From Fictibacillus sp. FJAT-27399 (GTDB lineage Bacteria > Bacillota > Bacilli > Bacillales > Fictibacillaceae): DNA of 64,000 nt. Location of the stretch: the NCBI RefSeq assembly GCF_001510655.1, contig NZ_LMVC01000001.1:905955-969954 (forward strand). Reading direction: 5' to 3'. Positions within the stretch are counted from its first letter, which is position 1. Every line of letters starts with the position of its first letter. The notes below the pieces were generated by a model. That model was not told where the DNA came from. It saw only the letters and a program-made list of their open reading frames with translations, and made no database searches. The position numbers and the translations under genes are program-made. Below, piece after piece: positions 16,499-26,024 of the stretch.

Positions 16499-18256
16499 TC
16501 AATACCCCGCTGACACTCGTTTGGCTTCGAGTGCTTCTCTATCCTTATATTGAAATTCGTACGTACGTTTATATAGCCCTTCTTGCTGGATTAACTGTTC
16601 ATGAGTTCCTCTTGCGGCAATCCTGCCGTTCTCAAGCACTAAAATCTCATCCGCATGTTTCAGGGAAGAAATGCGATGGGCGATAATAAAAGTCGTTCGG
16701 CCTTTCATGACTTCCTGGAAGGCCTGTTGAATCTTAAATTCCGTTTCCATATCCACAGCGCTCGTCGCATCATCTAAAAGGAGGATGCCCGGATTGATGA
16801 GAAGCGCTCGCGCGATGGAAATCCGCTGCTTTTGGCCACCGGAAAGACCAAGTCCTCTTTCTCCAAGCTGAGTTTCATACTGCTGAGGAAGCTCCATAAT
16901 AAAATCATGTGCCTGTGCCATTATTGCTGCTGCGATAATGTTGTCCATGTCCGCATCCGGGTTACCATAGGCTATGTTATCTTTGATGGTCGAGGAGAAT
17001 AAAAACGATTCTTGAAACACAACGCCAATATGCTGCCGGAGTTTATTGGGATCATATGTTGATATTGATTTACCGTCAATCAGAATCTCGCCATGCTGAG
17101 GGTCGTAAAATTTGGAGATGAGCTGGGTGAGTGTCGTCTTACCGGAACCGGTCGCTCCCATCAATCCAATAATCTGGCCCTTCTTCGCATGAAATGAAAT
17201 GTCTTCAAGAGGAGGATTTTCTTCTGCTCCGTATCGGTGCGTAACCCCTTTAAATTCGATATCCCCTTCAATGTTTTCGATAGCTTCCGATTGATGGTTG
17301 AGCTCGCCAGGTTCATCCAGGAGCTCTACTAACCGTTCACCGGAAGCTTTTGATTGTGAGAAGGTATTAATAATAAATCCAAGCCCCATAATAGGTCCGA
17401 TAATGTACCAGACTAAACTGAAAAAGGCGACAAGCTCTCCAGGCATAAGCTTCCCTTGAATGACAAGATAGCCGCCATACGATAAAAGAAAGACGACACA
17501 AAGATTGCCGATCAATTCCATGAGAGGAAAGTATTTTGCCCAGATGCCAGCGGTAAAGATTTGTTTATCTTTATAATTGTTGTTGGTAGCCATAAACTTA
17601 CTAATCTCGAAATCTTCTCGGGATAGTGACTTTACCGTCTGCATCCCGCTGACATTTTCCTGGACCTTGGTGTTCAAGTTTCCCATTGACTTACGTATGG
17701 CTTGAAACGCAGGATGAACCGCTTTATCAAACCGATAGACCACAACTCCCAAAAATGGGAGTACGCCTAAGGTAACAAAAGCAAGCGGGACGGAGTAATA
17801 GAACATCACCATCAAGCTGAAACCAATGAGAAAGACAAAATTGATCAACTGTGCAAAGCCGAAAGAGAGGAAGAAACGAAAACCTTCAACATCTGCAGTG
17901 AGCCGGGACATAAGATCACCGGTTTTGGCATTATCGTAATAACCAAAAGGCAAGAACTGCAGTTTTTCATACAATGCTTTCCTCAGCCGGTAGACCGCAC
18001 TGACACCGAATAGATCGCCAAGATACTGATTAATAAAGGTGAATCCGCCTTTGGCTGCCATCAGGACAACGAAGGCCAAGGCAAGCTTAGGCACATTTTC
18101 GTACTTTCCTTTCAAAATAACATCATCTATCGTATATTGAAGCACCATCGGATAGATGACTGTCATGCCCGTTAAGATAATGAGTGTTAGGACTGACCAG
18201 ATGAAGTACCTTTTGTAGGGCCAATAAAATGCTTTCAATTTCCGGAATGTTTCCAC
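16499..18256 (-). CDS. ABC exporter half-transporter (YfiB-like), first subunit
   Basis: A half-transporter of about 585 residues with an N-terminal six-helix domain and a C-terminal ATPase: Walker A GATGSGKTT, Q-loop VFQESFLFSSTI, LGLSGGQKQRISIARALL, Walker B LLLDDATSAVD and IAHRISSL. The aspartate after Walker B (LLLDDATS) replaces the catalytic glutamate, so this site is probably the non-hydrolysing one of a heterodimer, as in BmrCD-type exporters. I chose GTG 18256, preceded by GGCGGGTGAG. A TTG 69 bases further upstream has no ribosome binding site, and a TATAAT hexamer falls in that stretch. It pairs with the following gene. Confidence 0.87.
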   Translation of the reverse strand: METFRKLKAFYWPYKRYFIWSVLTLIILTGMTVIYPMVLQYTIDDVILKGKYENVPKLALAFVVLMAAKGGFTFINQYLGDLFGVSAVYRLRKALYEKLQFLPFGYYDNAKTGDLMSRLTADVEGFRFFLSFGFAQLINFVFLIGFSLMVMFYYSVPLAFVTLGVLPFLGVVVYRFDKAVHPAFQAIRKSMGNLNTKVQENVSGMQTVKSLSREDFEISKFMATNNNYKDKQIFTAGIWAKYFPLMELIGNLCVVFLLSYGGYLVIQGKLMPGELVAFFSLVWYIIGPIMGLGFIINTFSQSKASGERLVELLDEPGELNHQSEAIENIEGDIEFKGVTHRYGAEENPPLEDISFHAKKGQIIGLMGATGSGKTTLTQLISKFYDPQHGEILIDGKSISTYDPNKLRQHIGVVFQESFLFSSTIKDNIAYGNPDADMDNIIAAAIMAQAHDFIMELPQQYETQLGERGLGLSGGQKQRISIARALLINPGILLLDDATSAVDMETEFKIQQAFQEVMKGRTTFIIAHRISSLKHADEILVLENGRIAARGTHEQLIQQEGLYKRTYEFQYKDREALEAKRVSAGY

Positions 18257-18484
18257 AATCTCACCCGCCACTTTTTTATATATTTTGAAAAGAGCCACAA
18301 TATAGATATTATAATGCGGGTCCAAATAAATAACTAATATTTGGGATTTAATCCGAAATTCCTAGCTTCTCCTTCCTCTCAGTTTCTATTTCGCTTTCTG
18401 CTGCAAGGGATTTTCCTAGGTCATTTCATGGATACTTTAATAATTTAAACGCGTGACTTATGAAGCATTTTTACTTTAAATGAA

Positions 18485-18531
18485 AAAACCCTCTTCCTAA
18501 ACACCGATTGAGTGTAATGGAAGAGGGTTTT
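18485..18531. terminator. Bidirectional terminator after the YesL-type gene
   Basis: A long stem, AAAACCCTCTTCC paired with GGAAGAGGGTTTT, with an inner ACAC/GTGT pair. It is flanked by A and T runs on both sides. It lies three bases beyond the stop of the gene at 18535 and upstream of the ABC exporter genes, so it separates the galactoside cluster from them. Confidence 0.85.
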
Positions 18532-18534
18532 AAA

Positions 18535-19188
18535 TTATTGGGTACCTATTGTCAGTGATCGGCCTTCTTGAACAGCACCTTTAACATTGATTTTTGAAAA
18601 AACATTGTGAGTGACGAGTGTAATCCAAAACGCGAGGACACTGCCACTGAAGAATAAAGAGAGGCCTTGGAAATTGTAGATAAACAGCAGGATGAAAAGT
18701 GCTCCGCACCATAGCAGAAAGCTATGGAGCGGGAACATGACGGCAATCAGGAAGACGTTCTTTATATACTGCAATGGTTTGCATTGGTAATGAACATACA
18801 CAGGGAAAAAATAAAGGTTGAACGTACCGAACAATACGACACACGCGAACCAAATGATCTTTGCATAAACCAAGGCTGTAGAAGTCTGGTTCATGTAAAA
18901 CTTGTAATCTAGGACAAACAGCAGCAAAGCGGCCATAAGCACAAGACCGATTTTTTGAGACTTGAAGAGTTCTTTGCGATATGTGTGCCAAAACAAATGG
19001 AACAGTTTGATATCCGTGTTGCCTTGTACCCATTTTCTTGTCACGGTGTACATGGCGATGGTTGAAGGAAACAATCCAAAAAGAACAAACCCCGCCAACG
19101 TAAATGCCAGCCAAAGTATGTTCAAATAAGCAATCCTCATGACCCATTCACACATATGATAAAGTTTCCCAATGTATCCTTTTTCCAC
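18535..19188 (-). CDS. YesL/DUF624 membrane protein
   Basis: About 217 residues with five to six membrane helices. The pattern is the YesL (DUF624) type: an N-terminal ILWLAFTLAGFVLFGLFPSTIAM helix followed by VTRKWVQGNTDIKLFHLFWHTYRKEL. These proteins accompany Firmicute ABC importers and glycosidase genes for oligosaccharides, with no firmly established function. GTG 19188 is chosen because AAGGAG lies eight bases before it; the GTG at 19197 overlaps that site. It is the last gene of the galactoside cluster. Confidence 0.85.
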   Translation of the reverse strand: MEKGYIGKLYHMCEWVMRIAYLNILWLAFTLAGFVLFGLFPSTIAMYTVTRKWVQGNTDIKLFHLFWHTYRKELFKSQKIGLVLMAALLLFVLDYKFYMNQTSTALVYAKIIWFACVVLFGTFNLYFFPVYVHYQCKPLQYIKNVFLIAVMFPLHSFLLWCGALFILLFIYNFQGLSLFFSGSVLAFWITLVTHNVFSKINVKGAVQEGRSLTIGTQ

Positions 19189-19223
19189 AACTGCCACTCC
19201 TTACTTTATATCGTCAGTGTCCA

Positions 19224-21536
19224 TCATAGTCTCATGACACGTACCACATGCTTCTCTGCCTGCTGAATTTCAATCCGCTCCTGAGGATCAACAATGACTT
19301 CTTTGTCATCCAAGTATATGGATTGATTAGAATCCATCGGAAGATCTAAAAGAATTTTCCATCCTTTATTTTTCATTGCAATCTCATAAACCGTTTCTTT
19401 CTCATTTTGTGTAATGGAAATATCGCATTCATTCTGTTTCTCTCCGAGCCCAATTTGTACATTCCTCACCGATAACGTATCCCAGCCTTGTGGAAGACGG
19501 GGCCTTATGGTCACTTCTTTCCAATACGCTCTCGGCTGAATGCCAAAGATATGAGTCAGCAGCGGCCATACTATGCCATAGGACGTCCATGCCTGTACGA
19601 AGCATCCGTAATCTGGAGACATTTCATGAATCGATCCAGGCAGTTTTTTATTGAATGTGCTTGCTATGAGATTAACAAACTTTAACGCTTCATCTATTCG
19701 GTCATACCGGCATTCCGCCACCGCCTGGACGCTTGTAGAAATCGTCATCATATGCGTACGGTACATGCCTGATAGATATGTACCCCACGGTCCGGTGAAT
19801 TCATTGGTTCCCATCCGGTCCAAGGCTTTGATCGCCTGTTCTCTTGGAGCAAGCCCTGTTTCCATCGGCGTATTGATCACCCAGTTTTTAAAAAGCCAAG
19901 GCTGCTGCACATTTCCATCTAGTTTTGACATCTTTTCTTTCATTTCTTGTAATTCTGCTGCAGCTTGATCGGCACCGCCTTCTCTCGCATTGCTGATGTA
20001 CAAATCTATTTTTTCAAGAACCAGATCTGGTGTTGCCATCGCATCAGCGTAGAGGCCTTCATCTTCCAGCCAAAAGTCACGGTTAATAATCTCGCCAAGC
20101 TGTTTACCTATTTGTTGATAATGAAGAGCTGTATCCTTTTCACCCATCAGCTCGGCCATCAATGCTCCTGTACGCAACGCTTCATACGTATAGACTGCTG
20201 TATCGATTAATTCAACGTTTAATCCTTCGATTTCAATGATTCCATATCCTTCCGGAAGCAGATCATGATCAGGATCCATCTCTTCAAACAGCCACTTAAT
20301 GCCTTTTTTTACTGACGGATACATCATCTTTATGAAATCCCTATCACCCGTCCAAAGAAATGTTTCCCATACACATTTAATAAAATGCGGTGTTTCTTGG
20401 GTATTACCTTTATTTGCTACGGCTCCGCTCGTCAGGATCTCATGAACAATGCGGCCGTTCCCGTTTTCTGTTTCTGATACTTTTTGAAGGAGTGATAAGG
20501 TTTGTTGCGCTAATTCCAGGTTGCCAAGTGGAAGGTTACCCAGCAGAGCATAGCTGCTGTCACAACCGAACCACCACGAGTACTCTGGATGGCCGGCTGC
20601 CAGCCCTCGGCCTAATCCCTCGACTTCCATTGTCAGCCAATCCATATTAAACTTGTTCCAATTGAACACCTTTTCCAGCTGCTTATCAGGAATGGAGATA
20701 GCTGTTTTGCTGAGCATCTCGTTATATCGTGTTTTCTTTGTTTCAAACAACTCTTTTGAATGTTCTTTCATGTTACTGAACGTTTTTAGTGCCGCTTCTG
20801 CCGATTGGTTGGATCCTGCTACAAAAAACGTTAAGCTAATTGTTTCACCTTGGCTGATTTCGAAAGACTCATAGGTTAGCTGACCCGAAATCCCTTGCCC
20901 AGCCGTATGCTCAGGACCAAAAAGAGAGCGGTCTATTTTACTTTTAACGAGTGGCCTGTCGGAGCCGAACACAACATACCATGGGTTCAACGTATCGGAT
21001 CCTATGAAGACATCGTTCTCTTCATCCAATTCACCGGCATCTTCTCCATCCTGTATTCCGATTTGATCGGAATACCAGACAGGGCTTAAGTCCGTTCTAC
21101 CTAAGAAAGAAGCTTGAAATACCCGCCTTTTGTCTGATTGATTCGTAACTTCATAGGTGACGACCGCACCTTCTGTTTGATCCGGACAAAACTGCCTTCT
21201 GATGACTGTCAGTTCACGTTCCTTAATCATATATTCATGCTCATTGTAAAAAGGATAGTTATGAAAGACGTCTGCTTCCTCGAGCCAGAACCCATGAGTT
21301 GAGTCCGTTTCTTGGAGATGCAGCCAGTATCCGTCCAATAGTTTGATCGGATGCGTCCACACACCTCCCATTTCATCCTTAACGTGATGCCCAAAATCGG
21401 GAAACAACCCACTTTGTGCTCCCACTATATAGCTTCGGTCGCCGGCACAAATGTACAGATCCGACAACATTTCTTTTTTTCTTTCGATAAAATCATTTAC
21501 TGCAGGATCATTCAATTGCTGTTCCTTAATAGTCAT
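19224..21536 (-). CDS. Six-hairpin glycosidase, amylo-alpha-1,6-glucosidase-like
   Basis: A 770-residue cytoplasmic protein without signal peptide. An N-terminal beta-rich region (about 1-270) is followed by an (alpha/alpha)6 barrel. Recognisable parts are HPEYSWWFGCDSSYALLGNL near 320, the HFIKCVWETFLWTGDRDFI stretch, and SPDYGCFVQAWTSYGIVWPL near 650. These resemble bacterial glycogen-debranching/GH63-like and GH78-like families. Conserved Asp and Glu residues in DCDSS-like and HEM/QAW positions could be catalytic, but the exact CAZy family cannot be fixed by eye. Its place behind an ABC sugar importer implies that it acts on imported oligosaccharides. Confidence 0.7.
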   Translation of the reverse strand: MTIKEQQLNDPAVNDFIERKKEMLSDLYICAGDRSYIVGAQSGLFPDFGHHVKDEMGGVWTHPIKLLDGYWLHLQETDSTHGFWLEEADVFHNYPFYNEHEYMIKERELTVIRRQFCPDQTEGAVVTYEVTNQSDKRRVFQASFLGRTDLSPVWYSDQIGIQDGEDAGELDEENDVFIGSDTLNPWYVVFGSDRPLVKSKIDRSLFGPEHTAGQGISGQLTYESFEISQGETISLTFFVAGSNQSAEAALKTFSNMKEHSKELFETKKTRYNEMLSKTAISIPDKQLEKVFNWNKFNMDWLTMEVEGLGRGLAAGHPEYSWWFGCDSSYALLGNLPLGNLELAQQTLSLLQKVSETENGNGRIVHEILTSGAVANKGNTQETPHFIKCVWETFLWTGDRDFIKMMYPSVKKGIKWLFEEMDPDHDLLPEGYGIIEIEGLNVELIDTAVYTYEALRTGALMAELMGEKDTALHYQQIGKQLGEIINRDFWLEDEGLYADAMATPDLVLEKIDLYISNAREGGADQAAAELQEMKEKMSKLDGNVQQPWLFKNWVINTPMETGLAPREQAIKALDRMGTNEFTGPWGTYLSGMYRTHMMTISTSVQAVAECRYDRIDEALKFVNLIASTFNKKLPGSIHEMSPDYGCFVQAWTSYGIVWPLLTHIFGIQPRAYWKEVTIRPRLPQGWDTLSVRNVQIGLGEKQNECDISITQNEKETVYEIAMKNKGWKILLDLPMDSNQSIYLDDKEVIVDPQERIEIQQAEKHVVRVMRL

Positions 21537-21557
21537 ATTGCTTCCCCCTTGCCGTAG

Positions 21558-22439
21558 TTAGCCCTTTACTCCGCCAGACAGCGAGATGCCTTCAATAAAA
21601 TATTTCTGTCCTACAAAGAAAAGAATAAGTGATGGCAGCATTGTAACAACGGATGCGGCCATTAAATAGTTCCATTGAACATCATTCTGGCTTTTAAAGA
21701 AATTGATTCCCAAAGCTAGTGTATAAAGGTCGGGCTTGCTTAAATAAAGCAGCGGGCCCATAAAATCATTCCATGCCCCATTAAACTGAAAAATAGCTAC
21801 CGTTATCAGCGCTGGCATGGTTAAAGGCACAATAATTTTCCATAGGATACCGAGCGTTCCAAGGCCATCAATTTTTGCTGCGTCTTCCAGCTCTGTTGGG
21901 ATAGACATATAGAATTGCCGCAAAAGAAAGATAAAAAAGGCATTTCCAAAGAAAGCGGGAACAATTAGCGGCAGAAATGTATTAATCCAACCTAAACTCT
22001 TAAATAAGTAAAAGACGGGAATCATCGTCACAGCGGTCGGCAGCATCATTGTAGCGAGCATGACCAAGAAAAGGACATTCTTGCCTTTTGCACGGAACCG
22101 CGCAAAACCATAAGCGACAACCGTACAGGAAAGCAGCGTGCCAATGATCGTGCTCACTGTAATGATCACTGTATTTCCGAGCCATTTTCCAAATGGAAGA
22201 GACTGAAACGTCGTCACATAGTTATCCCACCGGATTGGATCCGGAAGCCATTTCGGAGGAAACGAAAAGACCTGCCAAGATTCCTTTAAGGAGGCAGAAA
22301 CCATCCAGAAAAACGGAATGAGCATCACGATGGCTCCTAATATGAGTAACGAATAAACAATGAGCTGTCCGATGATCTTTGATGCTTTCAATTTTTTCTT
22401 ATCATGGTTCTTTGCTTTATGAATTACTGAAGTTGACAT
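21558..22439 (-). CDS. Carbohydrate ABC transporter permease (MalG type)
   Basis: A 293-residue inner-membrane permease with six helices. The EAA loop, ELEDAAKIDGLGTLGILWKIIVPLTMPAL, lies near 190-218 and contacts the ATPase. The start ATG is preceded by AGAGGTAA and follows the MalF-type gene by five bases. Together with the partner permease and lipoprotein it forms a CUT1-type sugar importer. No ATPase gene is present, so a shared MsmX-like ATPase encoded elsewhere must drive it, as in B. subtilis. Confidence 0.92.
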   Translation of the reverse strand: MSTSVIHKAKNHDKKKLKASKIIGQLIVYSLLILGAIVMLIPFFWMVSASLKESWQVFSFPPKWLPDPIRWDNYVTTFQSLPFGKWLGNTVIITVSTIIGTLLSCTVVAYGFARFRAKGKNVLFLVMLATMMLPTAVTMIPVFYLFKSLGWINTFLPLIVPAFFGNAFFIFLLRQFYMSIPTELEDAAKIDGLGTLGILWKIIVPLTMPALITVAIFQFNGAWNDFMGPLLYLSKPDLYTLALGINFFKSQNDVQWNYLMAASVVTMLPSLILFFVGQKYFIEGISLSGGVKG

Positions 22440-22444
22440 CGCCG

Positions 22445-23407
22445 TTACCTCTTTTCTCCTTCATAATGCACCCATAAGGCGGAAGATCGAAAAACGAGCA
22501 GGGTAAAAATGAAGATGATGATAAATAAAATCCAAGCAAGGGCAGAAGCATAGCCCATATCAAATTCTTCAAATGCTTTTCGGAATAAATAATAGTTAAA
22601 GAACAAGGTGGAGTTTAAAGGTCCTCCCTTAGTCATCACATATGCCTCGCCAAAGGTTTGCAGCGCACCAATAATACCGGTAATTAAGTTGAAAAAGATG
22701 GTCGGAGTGAGCATCGGAACCGTAATATGCATGAACTTTTGAAACTTGCTTGCTCCATCAAGGTCAGCAGCTTCATATAAATAATCTGGTATGCCATTGA
22801 GACCAGCGAGCCAGATTATGATGCCGCCGCCTACACCCCATAAACTCATGATGACAATAGACAACAACGCCCACTTAGGGTCAAAGATCCAGCCAGGCCC
22901 CTTGATTCCAAAATAACCAAGGACGGTATTTAAAAGTCCAATCTGGGGATTAAAAATGTACATCCAAAGAACCATAACTGATACTCCACTTACGACCGCA
23001 GGGAGGTAATAGATCGTTCTAAAGATGCTCATTCCCCGTACAGCCTGATTCAGCAACATTGCCACCCCAAGTGAAACAATCAGTCCAATAGGAACGGAGA
23101 ACAATGAATAAATCATGGTTACTTTGAGTGCCTGCCAGAATAAAGGATCGCCTGTAAAGGCTTTTACATAATTATCGAGGCCTGTCCATTTGACAGGCGT
23201 CAATAGATCCCAGTCTGTAAAGCTGATATATAGAGAAGCAATCATCGGACCCAAAATAAAAAAAAGAAAACCGAGCAGCCAAGGAGAAATGAGTAAATAA
23301 AAGGTGAGTCCTTCTCTTCTCTCTGAATTCAGCCATCTTTTTTTCGTTTTTGCCTGATAGATCAGCGGACGTTCAGTAACAGTATTCAAATTAGATTCTC
23401 TATGCAT
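22445..23407 (-). CDS. Carbohydrate ABC transporter permease (MalF type)
   Basis: A 320-residue permease with a cytoplasmic N-terminus and six helices. The EAA motif, YLYEAADLDGASKFQKFMHITVPML, lies near 210-235. It also has the family segment TKGGPLNSTLFFNYYLFRKAFEEFDMGYASA near the end. I chose ATG 23407 because GAGAGGTGAAATC precedes it; the ATG at 23422 would place the binding site inside the gene. It works with the MalG-type subunit at 21558 and the lipoprotein at 23482. Confidence 0.92.
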   Translation of the reverse strand: MHRESNLNTVTERPLIYQAKTKKRWLNSERREGLTFYLLISPWLLGFLFFILGPMIASLYISFTDWDLLTPVKWTGLDNYVKAFTGDPLFWQALKVTMIYSLFSVPIGLIVSLGVAMLLNQAVRGMSIFRTIYYLPAVVSGVSVMVLWMYIFNPQIGLLNTVLGYFGIKGPGWIFDPKWALLSIVIMSLWGVGGGIIIWLAGLNGIPDYLYEAADLDGASKFQKFMHITVPMLTPTIFFNLITGIIGALQTFGEAYVMTKGGPLNSTLFFNYYLFRKAFEEFDMGYASALAWILFIIIFIFTLLVFRSSALWVHYEGEKR

Positions 23408-23481
23408 GATTTCACCTCTCATCTACTGATTAAGGTGAGTCTGTCATTGACCCACCTCAATCTATTGATTCCATAATCCTC

Positions 23482-24771
23482 TTATTTTTGTGCTTTACCT
23501 AACTCTTCATCAGAATTTTTAGCCGCCTGATCCAACTCTTTATCAATGTTCATTTTTTTGCCAAGCATGAATCGTTCCATCAAGTTAGCTACTTCCTTGC
23601 TGCCAGTCGCTTGATAGTAAGGACTGATTCTTTCAGGGAACATTTGAACATTTTGAATCCCATCTACAAACGGTTTAAAGTCCTTGTCTGTTGTTTGACC
23701 TTTTTCTTCAGCTACTTTCTTAACAGCTGTAAAAGCATGGTCGGCAAATACTTTACCGCCTTCAGCACCTGTAAGGTACTTTAAGTAATCCCATGCTGCT
23801 TTTTTGTGTTCAGACTTAGAATACAATCCATAGCCTGCATAAAAGATACTGTTTACTTCACCCTTAGGTCCTTTAGGTACATCCACAGTTCCGAATTTCA
23901 AATCTGGATTTTTTCGATAGTCCATGATCGGCCATCGTCCACCTAGGGCCATCGCGGTTTTTTGAGCTCCAAAAAGATCTACACCTTTAAATGCTTCCGA
24001 ATCAGAGGTCGTAGGTACGATCTTGTCTTTAAAGTACATATCATGGTAGAAGTTCAGCGCGTCTTTTGAACCGTCGCTGTTTAAATATCCTTCAAACTTC
24101 TTCCCGTCATTGCTGATAAAGCTGCCACCATATCCGTATAGAAGCGGAATTAGGAAGCGCTGTTCAGCTCCGCCCATCTCCGTTCCCCAATGAACAATGT
24201 TGCCATTTTCCTTTTTGGTTAATTTCTTAGCTGTGGCGTAAAAATCATCCCACGTCCATCCTTTTTTGGGATAAGGAATCTTTGCTTCATCAAACATTTT
24301 CTTGTTGTAGTAAACGGCAAGCGTGCTGTAATCCTTTGGAAGCGTATACAGTTTACCGTCAATCTTTCCTACATCTAAAACGTTTTGGTAATAATCGTCA
24401 TAATTAATCCCGTTTTTTCCTTTGGCATAGTCGGAGAGATTTTCAAAAGCGCCTTTTTCCATATAAAGCCTGATGTCGCCATCACCAACTTGAAAGATAT
24501 CAGGAGCGTCTCCGCCTGCAATCTGCGTCAGAAGCTTCGTACCGTACTGATCAGGGACCGATTCAATTTCAATTTTCACATTCGGATGTTTCTTCATATA
24601 GGAATCGGCGACTTTTTGCTGCAAGGCCTGGCCTTCTCCGCCTTCCCATGTTCCAACTCTCAGGGTGATCTGGTCGCCTTTGGCATCAGTACTGGTGTCC
24701 TTGCTGCACCCAGTTAACATTAGTCCTGCCGCTAGAGACATGGTTAAAAGCATCTTTCCGGCTTTTTTCAT
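23482..24771 (-). CDS. Sugar-binding lipoprotein of the ABC importer
   Basis: A 429-residue extracellular solute-binding protein of the family-1 (MalE-like) type. A lipoprotein signal peptide with lipobox LTGC (Cys 22) anchors it to the membrane. The mature part has TLRVGTWEGGEGQALQQKVA, GGDAPDIFQVGDGD and LYTLPKDYSTLAVYYNKKMF, typical of this family. It is the first gene of the importer unit, 153 bases downstream of the LacI gene. Two LacI-type operator palindromes flank its promoter region. Likely ligand: alpha-galactosides or related oligosaccharides, judged from the GH36 gene in the cluster. Confidence 0.92.
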   Translation of the reverse strand: MKKAGKMLLTMSLAAGLMLTGCSKDTSTDAKGDQITLRVGTWEGGEGQALQQKVADSYMKKHPNVKIEIESVPDQYGTKLLTQIAGGDAPDIFQVGDGDIRLYMEKGAFENLSDYAKGKNGINYDDYYQNVLDVGKIDGKLYTLPKDYSTLAVYYNKKMFDEAKIPYPKKGWTWDDFYATAKKLTKKENGNIVHWGTEMGGAEQRFLIPLLYGYGGSFISNDGKKFEGYLNSDGSKDALNFYHDMYFKDKIVPTTSDSEAFKGVDLFGAQKTAMALGGRWPIMDYRKNPDLKFGTVDVPKGPKGEVNSIFYAGYGLYSKSEHKKAAWDYLKYLTGAEGGKVFADHAFTAVKKVAEEKGQTTDKDFKPFVDGIQNVQMFPERISPYYQATGSKEVANLMERFMLGKKMNIDKELDQAAKNSDEELGKAQK

Positions 24772-24835
24772 TTCGTTGTTCCCCCTTCAATCCATTTTTA
24801 TATTGTTAGTGGTTAAACCACGGACAACCGGAAAA

Positions 24836-24851
24836 CCCAAAACGTTTCGGG
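24836..24851. promoter_or_regulatory. LacI-type operator O1
   Basis: CCCAAAACGTTTCGGG, a 16-bp near-perfect palindrome with the central CG step that LacI-family proteins kink. It sits 65 bases upstream of the binding-protein gene. Related sites lie at 24884 and 25950. Confidence 0.75.
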
Positions 24852-24883
24852 TTTATGCGTTAGTATAATATGTATAGTTGTCT

Positions 24884-24897
24884 CGAAAACGGTTTCG
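24884..24897. promoter_or_regulatory. LacI-type operator O2
   Basis: CGAAAACGGTTTCG, an imperfect palindrome of the same type as O1, 33 bases further upstream and close to the end of the lacI-like gene. The AT-rich stretch between O1 and O2 contains TATTATACT on the minus strand, a plausible -10 region, so the two sites would bracket the promoter. Confidence 0.65.
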
Positions 24898-24923
24898 GAT
24901 TTTTAGAAGAGACTGCCCCTCAT

Positions 24924-25937
24924 TTAAAGGATGGATGCAGTTGATTCTCTTATAACTAATTTGCTGTTTAGAACTCTTTGATGAGGCTCCACTTGGTTCT
25001 CCAGTATACTGATTAGCATTTCAGCTGCTTGATAGCCCATCTGGTATTTATCTTGAGAGATTGTAGTTAGAGCAGGAGTAACATAGGATGCCAAAACAAT
25101 ATCGTCATAGCCGATAATGGATAGTTCATCCGGCATCTGAATATTTAATTTTTTTGCCGCCCTTATGACTCCCAAAGCCATTAAATCACTTGCACAAAAT
25201 ATTGCTGTGATCTCCGGATGGTTCTGAAGCATCTGCAACGCCTTTTCTTCGGCTATAACTTCTGAAAAAGCACCATTGGCAATCCATTCCCTGCGAACGA
25301 TGATTTCATTCTCAAGCAGAGCCTTCGAGTATCCTTCTAATCGATTCTTGCTGACAAAAGCAAAATCGTGTCCGTTCATAAACCCAATGTTCTTATGGCC
25401 TAACTCGATCAAATATTCAACAGCGGTCTTTGCTCCAAGAACACTATCTGTTGTAATAAAGCCGACTTTGTTCGAACGGATGGGAATATCAATGAGTACA
25501 CATGGGATATCGCTTGTTACAATTTCTTTAAGATAGAGGTCATTGGTTTTTATACCGGAAATAATCACCCCGTCTACTCTTCTTTCCCTGCAAACTTGAG
25601 CATACGTTTTAACTTTCTGTTTGGCGGAACTGGTACTGAACAGCACCAAATCATAGTCATGCTGTCCTGTACAATCATTGATTCCACAAAGGACTTCATA
25701 AGTAAAGTTATCTTTTACCCCTTCCCTGAACATTTCAGAAACGAGAAGTCCGATTGTTCTTGTTTTCTTCATTACTAGGCTGCGGGCAATGGAGTTCGGA
25801 CTGTAGTTCAAATCTCTGGCCGCTTGCTTAACTCTTTGTTTTGTTTTTTCACTGACATCGTAATAATCATTAAGCGCGCGGGAAACCGTTGTAATGGAAA
25901 GTCCGACCCTTTTGGCAATGTCTTTTATCGTGGTCAA
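24924..25937 (-). CDS. LacI-family transcriptional repressor
   Basis: About 337 residues. The N-terminal helix-turn-helix is TTIKDIAKRVGLSITTVSRALNDY and is followed by a hinge helix (YSPNSIARSLVMKK) and a periplasmic-binding-protein-like sensor domain (IGLLVSEMF, VDGVIISG, GFMNGHDFAFVSKNRLEGY, IIGYDDIVLASYVTPALTTI). I chose TTG 25937 because GGAGG lies eight to nine bases before it; the reading frame is open 69 bases further upstream, but that part overlaps an operator. It probably represses the importer genes and itself through the CG-centred palindromes at 24836, 24884 and 25950. Confidence 0.93.
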   Translation of the reverse strand: MTTIKDIAKRVGLSITTVSRALNDYYDVSEKTKQRVKQAARDLNYSPNSIARSLVMKKTRTIGLLVSEMFREGVKDNFTYEVLCGINDCTGQHDYDLVLFSTSSAKQKVKTYAQVCRERRVDGVIISGIKTNDLYLKEIVTSDIPCVLIDIPIRSNKVGFITTDSVLGAKTAVEYLIELGHKNIGFMNGHDFAFVSKNRLEGYSKALLENEIIVRREWIANGAFSEVIAEEKALQMLQNHPEITAIFCASDLMALGVIRAAKKLNIQMPDELSIIGYDDIVLASYVTPALTTISQDKYQMGYQAAEMLISILENQVEPHQRVLNSKLVIRESTASIL

Positions 25938-25949
25938 GTTCCATTTCCT

Positions 25950-25963
25950 CCAAAACGTTTTGG
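25950..25963. promoter_or_regulatory. LacI-type operator O3, overlapping the repressor's ribosome binding site
   Basis: CCAAAACGTTTTGG, a perfect 14-bp palindrome immediately upstream of the repressor start. It touches the GGAGG ribosome binding site, so it suggests autoregulation. A second inverted repeat, ATAACGC-N10-GCGTTAT, follows at 25980-26003 between this site and the GH36 stop codon. Confidence 0.8.
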
Positions 25964-26024
25964 TAATGCTACAAAAATTATAACGCAATATCGAAAGCGT
26001 TATCAATATTTATTTTTATAATTT

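Noticed and set aside
18257-18325. N-terminal extension of the YfiB-like ABC gene from TTG 18325
   Set aside because: No ribosome binding site, and the stretch contains a TATAAT-like promoter element; the GTG at 18256 fits better.
25980-26003. Inverted repeat ATAACGC-N10-GCGTTAT between GH36 and the LacI gene as a fourth LacI operator
   Set aside because: Spacing differs from the CG-centred sites; kept only as a remark on operator O3.
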